7,351 bases of DNA, from the NCBI GenBank assembly GCA_937910785.1, contig CALDLG010000068.1, positions 1 to 7,351 on the forward strand, given 5' to 3'. Each line of letters opens with the position of its first letter. The first letter of the stretch is position 1. The position numbers were made by a program, and so were the translations under genes. The notes below the pieces were generated by a model. The model worked only from the letters and a program-made list of their open reading frames with translations. It searched no databases and had not been told where the DNA came from. Below, piece by piece: positions 6,024 through 7,351 of this stretch. The stretch is from an uncultured Lachnospiraceae bacterium (lineage in GTDB: Bacteria > Bacillota > Clostridia > Lachnospirales > Lachnospiraceae).

Positions 6024-7351
6024 ATGATTATTTATGAGGCGACGAAAAGAGAGTTTGTTGACGCGGTCCTTGACCAGACCATGATAGATTCTCTTGTTAA
6101 AAATTATACCAGTAAAATCGGAAAAGTGAAGGAAAACGAAAGACGGGCCTGGAATAACTCATTGATGTTTATGTATCAGGTGTTAGAAGACCGGGAAATC
6201 CCGGATGATACCGGAGTGGCGCTGGAATATAAAATACCATATACCAACAATCGAATTGATGTGATCCTGACAGGGTACATGGAAGAAAAGGTAAACAGCG
6301 CGGTTGTGATAGAACTGAAGCAATGGTCGCAGGCAGAGCAGGCGAAGGACCGGGTTGGCTATGTAGTTACGATGCTTGGAGGTGGCAAAACGGCAACGGA
6401 GCATCCTTCTTATCAGGCATGGTCATATGCATATATGCTTGGAAATTATAACGAGGCTGTCATAGAGAATAATTTTAATATCCGCCCCTGTGCTTTTTTA
6501 CACAATTATTCCCTTTCGGAGAATGACGTACTGCTTGACTCCAAATACGAGGAATTTGTAACCGAAGCGCCTATTTTTGCCAGGGGAGATATCCGAAAAC
6601 TGAGGGAATTCATTAAACGGAACATCCATTACGGAGATCATAAGGAAGGATTGTATACCATTGAAAATGGCAGGATTTCACCGTCTAAAACACTACAGGA
6701 CTCGCTGGCCGGGATGTTAAAAGGAAATCGGGAGTTTGTACTGATTGACCGCCAGTTTTCCGTTTTTGAGAAAGGCATGTATATGGCAGGACGGAGCCGG
6801 GCTGACAACCGAAAGAGGGTTCTGATTGTAAAGGGCGGGCCAGGGACCGGAAAATCCGTGGTGGCAATGAATCTGCTGGTAAAACTGATGACACGCAATA
6901 AGGAAAACAAAATCCCCTTAAATGCTGTTTATGTGACTAAAAATGAGAATCCCAGAAATGTTTATATGCAGAAACTGCGGGGGGAGTATACCAAAACGTA
7001 TATTAAAAACCTTTTTAAAGGCGCAAGCGCTTTTGTCAACGCGGAAGAAAATATATATGATGCTATTATCTGTGATGAGGCGCACAGACTGATGAAAAAC
7101 TCCGGCCGGTTTTTTCCGGAATCGGAGAGTCAGATCAGAGATGTCATTCGGTCTGCGAAATGCAGTATTTTCTTTATCGATGAATATCAGAAGATCTGCC
7201 TGAGCGATTATGGGTCAATAGACAGGATACACGAAGAGGCGGTGCAGGCCGGAGCTGAAATAGAAGAGATGGAGTTGCAGTCCCAATTCAGATGCAATGG
7301 CTCGGATGGCTATTTAAAGTGGATTGAAAACATTCTGGAAATGGAAGAAAA
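6024..7351 (+). CDS. PD-(D/E)XK nuclease domain fused to DUF2075 (Schlafen group 3-like) helicase/NTPase, 3' end outside window
   Basis: The frame is open from ATG 6024 (AGAGGA at 6011-6016) to the window edge: 442 codons, C-terminus missing. Residues about 40-160 look like a PD-(D/E)XK nuclease: EYKIPYTNNRID with D79, then VVIELKQW with E97 and K99, then QAWSY (131-135), the family's Q-x3-Y motif. From about 240 comes the DUF2075 NTPase/helicase core: Walker A VKGGPGTGKS (269-278), DEAH-type Walker B AIICDEAHRL (347-356), motif III FFIDEYQ (383-389), and QFRCNGSDGYLKW (421-433), which is characteristic of this family and of the helicase part of Schlafen proteins. Such proteins bind and probably move on or unwind nucleic acid using ATP; the nuclease would cut DNA or RNA. 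The gene follows the STAND-HD gene after 32 nt with no terminator between, so they are very likely co-transcribed. Substrate and biological role are not shown by the sequence. Confidence 0.9.
   Translation, partial: MIIYEATKREFVDAVLDQTMIDSLVKNYTSKIGKVKENERRAWNNSLMFMYQVLEDREIPDDTGVALEYKIPYTNNRIDVILTGYMEEKVNSAVVIELKQWSQAEQAKDRVGYVVTMLGGGKTATEHPSYQAWSYAYMLGNYNEAVIENNFNIRPCAFLHNYSLSENDVLLDSKYEEFVTEAPIFARGDIRKLREFIKRNIHYGDHKEGLYTIENGRISPSKTLQDSLAGMLKGNREFVLIDRQFSVFEKGMYMAGRSRADNRKRVLIVKGGPGTGKSVVAMNLLVKLMTRNKENKIPLNAVYVTKNENPRNVYMQKLRGEYTKTYIKNLFKGASAFVNAEENIYDAIICDEAHRLMKNSGRFFPESESQIRDVIRSAKCSIFFIDEYQKICLSDYGSIDRIHEEAVQAGAEIEEMELQSQFRCNGSDGYLKWIENILEMEE

Noticed and set aside
1..7351. CRISPR arrays, tRNA or rRNA genes, and insertion sequences.
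   Set aside because: No regularly spaced repeats, no tRNA-like cloverleaf or CCA end, and no transposase frame or terminal inverted repeats were seen on either strand.

Overview
The window looks like chromosomal or integrated DNA from a low-to-moderate-GC Firmicute, most likely a gut Clostridium-type organism of the Lachnospiraceae kind. This is inference from strong purine-rich ribosome binding sites, canonical sigma-A promoters, mixed ATG/GTG starts, and the family mix (PadR paired with a membrane-anchored DUF3887-like protein, a compact XRE/GyrI-like regulator, lysine- and glutamate-rich proteins). All genes supported here lie on the + strand.

Layout. (1) 2-376: the C-terminal part of a GNAT acetyltransferase that enters from the left edge. 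(2) 516-1563: a PadR regulator and a one-pass membrane protein in a tight operon (3-nt gap), driven by a near-consensus promoter with a palindromic operator candidate just after the -10 box. (3) 1564-1869: an unexplained spacer with a short hydrophobic open frame and the promoter of the next gene. (4) 1870-2538: an XRE-type DNA-binding domain fused to a GyrI-like effector-binding domain, followed by a clear intrinsic terminator at 2695-2727. (5) 2539-2994: a long intergenic region holding that terminator, then a candidate promoter, a small palindrome and a possible 10-codon leader. (6) 2995-5991 and 6024-7351: two co-directional genes 32 nt apart, cut by the right edge.

The notable part is the last pair. 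The 998-residue protein is a STAND/NACHT-like NTPase: helical N-terminus, coiled coil, Walker A GPDGTGKSS, Walker B-like FMIDGND, then a helical or HEAT-like middle. A complete-looking HD domain phosphohydrolase of the YfbR/HD_3 kind is fused at its C-terminus, with all metal-binding and catalytic motif residues visible. The next gene encodes a PD-(D/E)XK-type nuclease domain fused to a DUF2075 (Schlafen group 3-like) helicase/NTPase domain.

STAND NTPases commonly act as phage sensors with an attached effector, and HD nucleotidases or dNTPases can stop phage by depleting nucleotides. A reasonable but unproven reading is a two-gene defence operon: a sensor ATPase carrying a nucleotide-hydrolysing effector, plus a nuclease-helicase. 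I cannot tell from sequence alone whether this exact combination has been described. The left part of the window looks like ordinary small regulatory and accessory genes.
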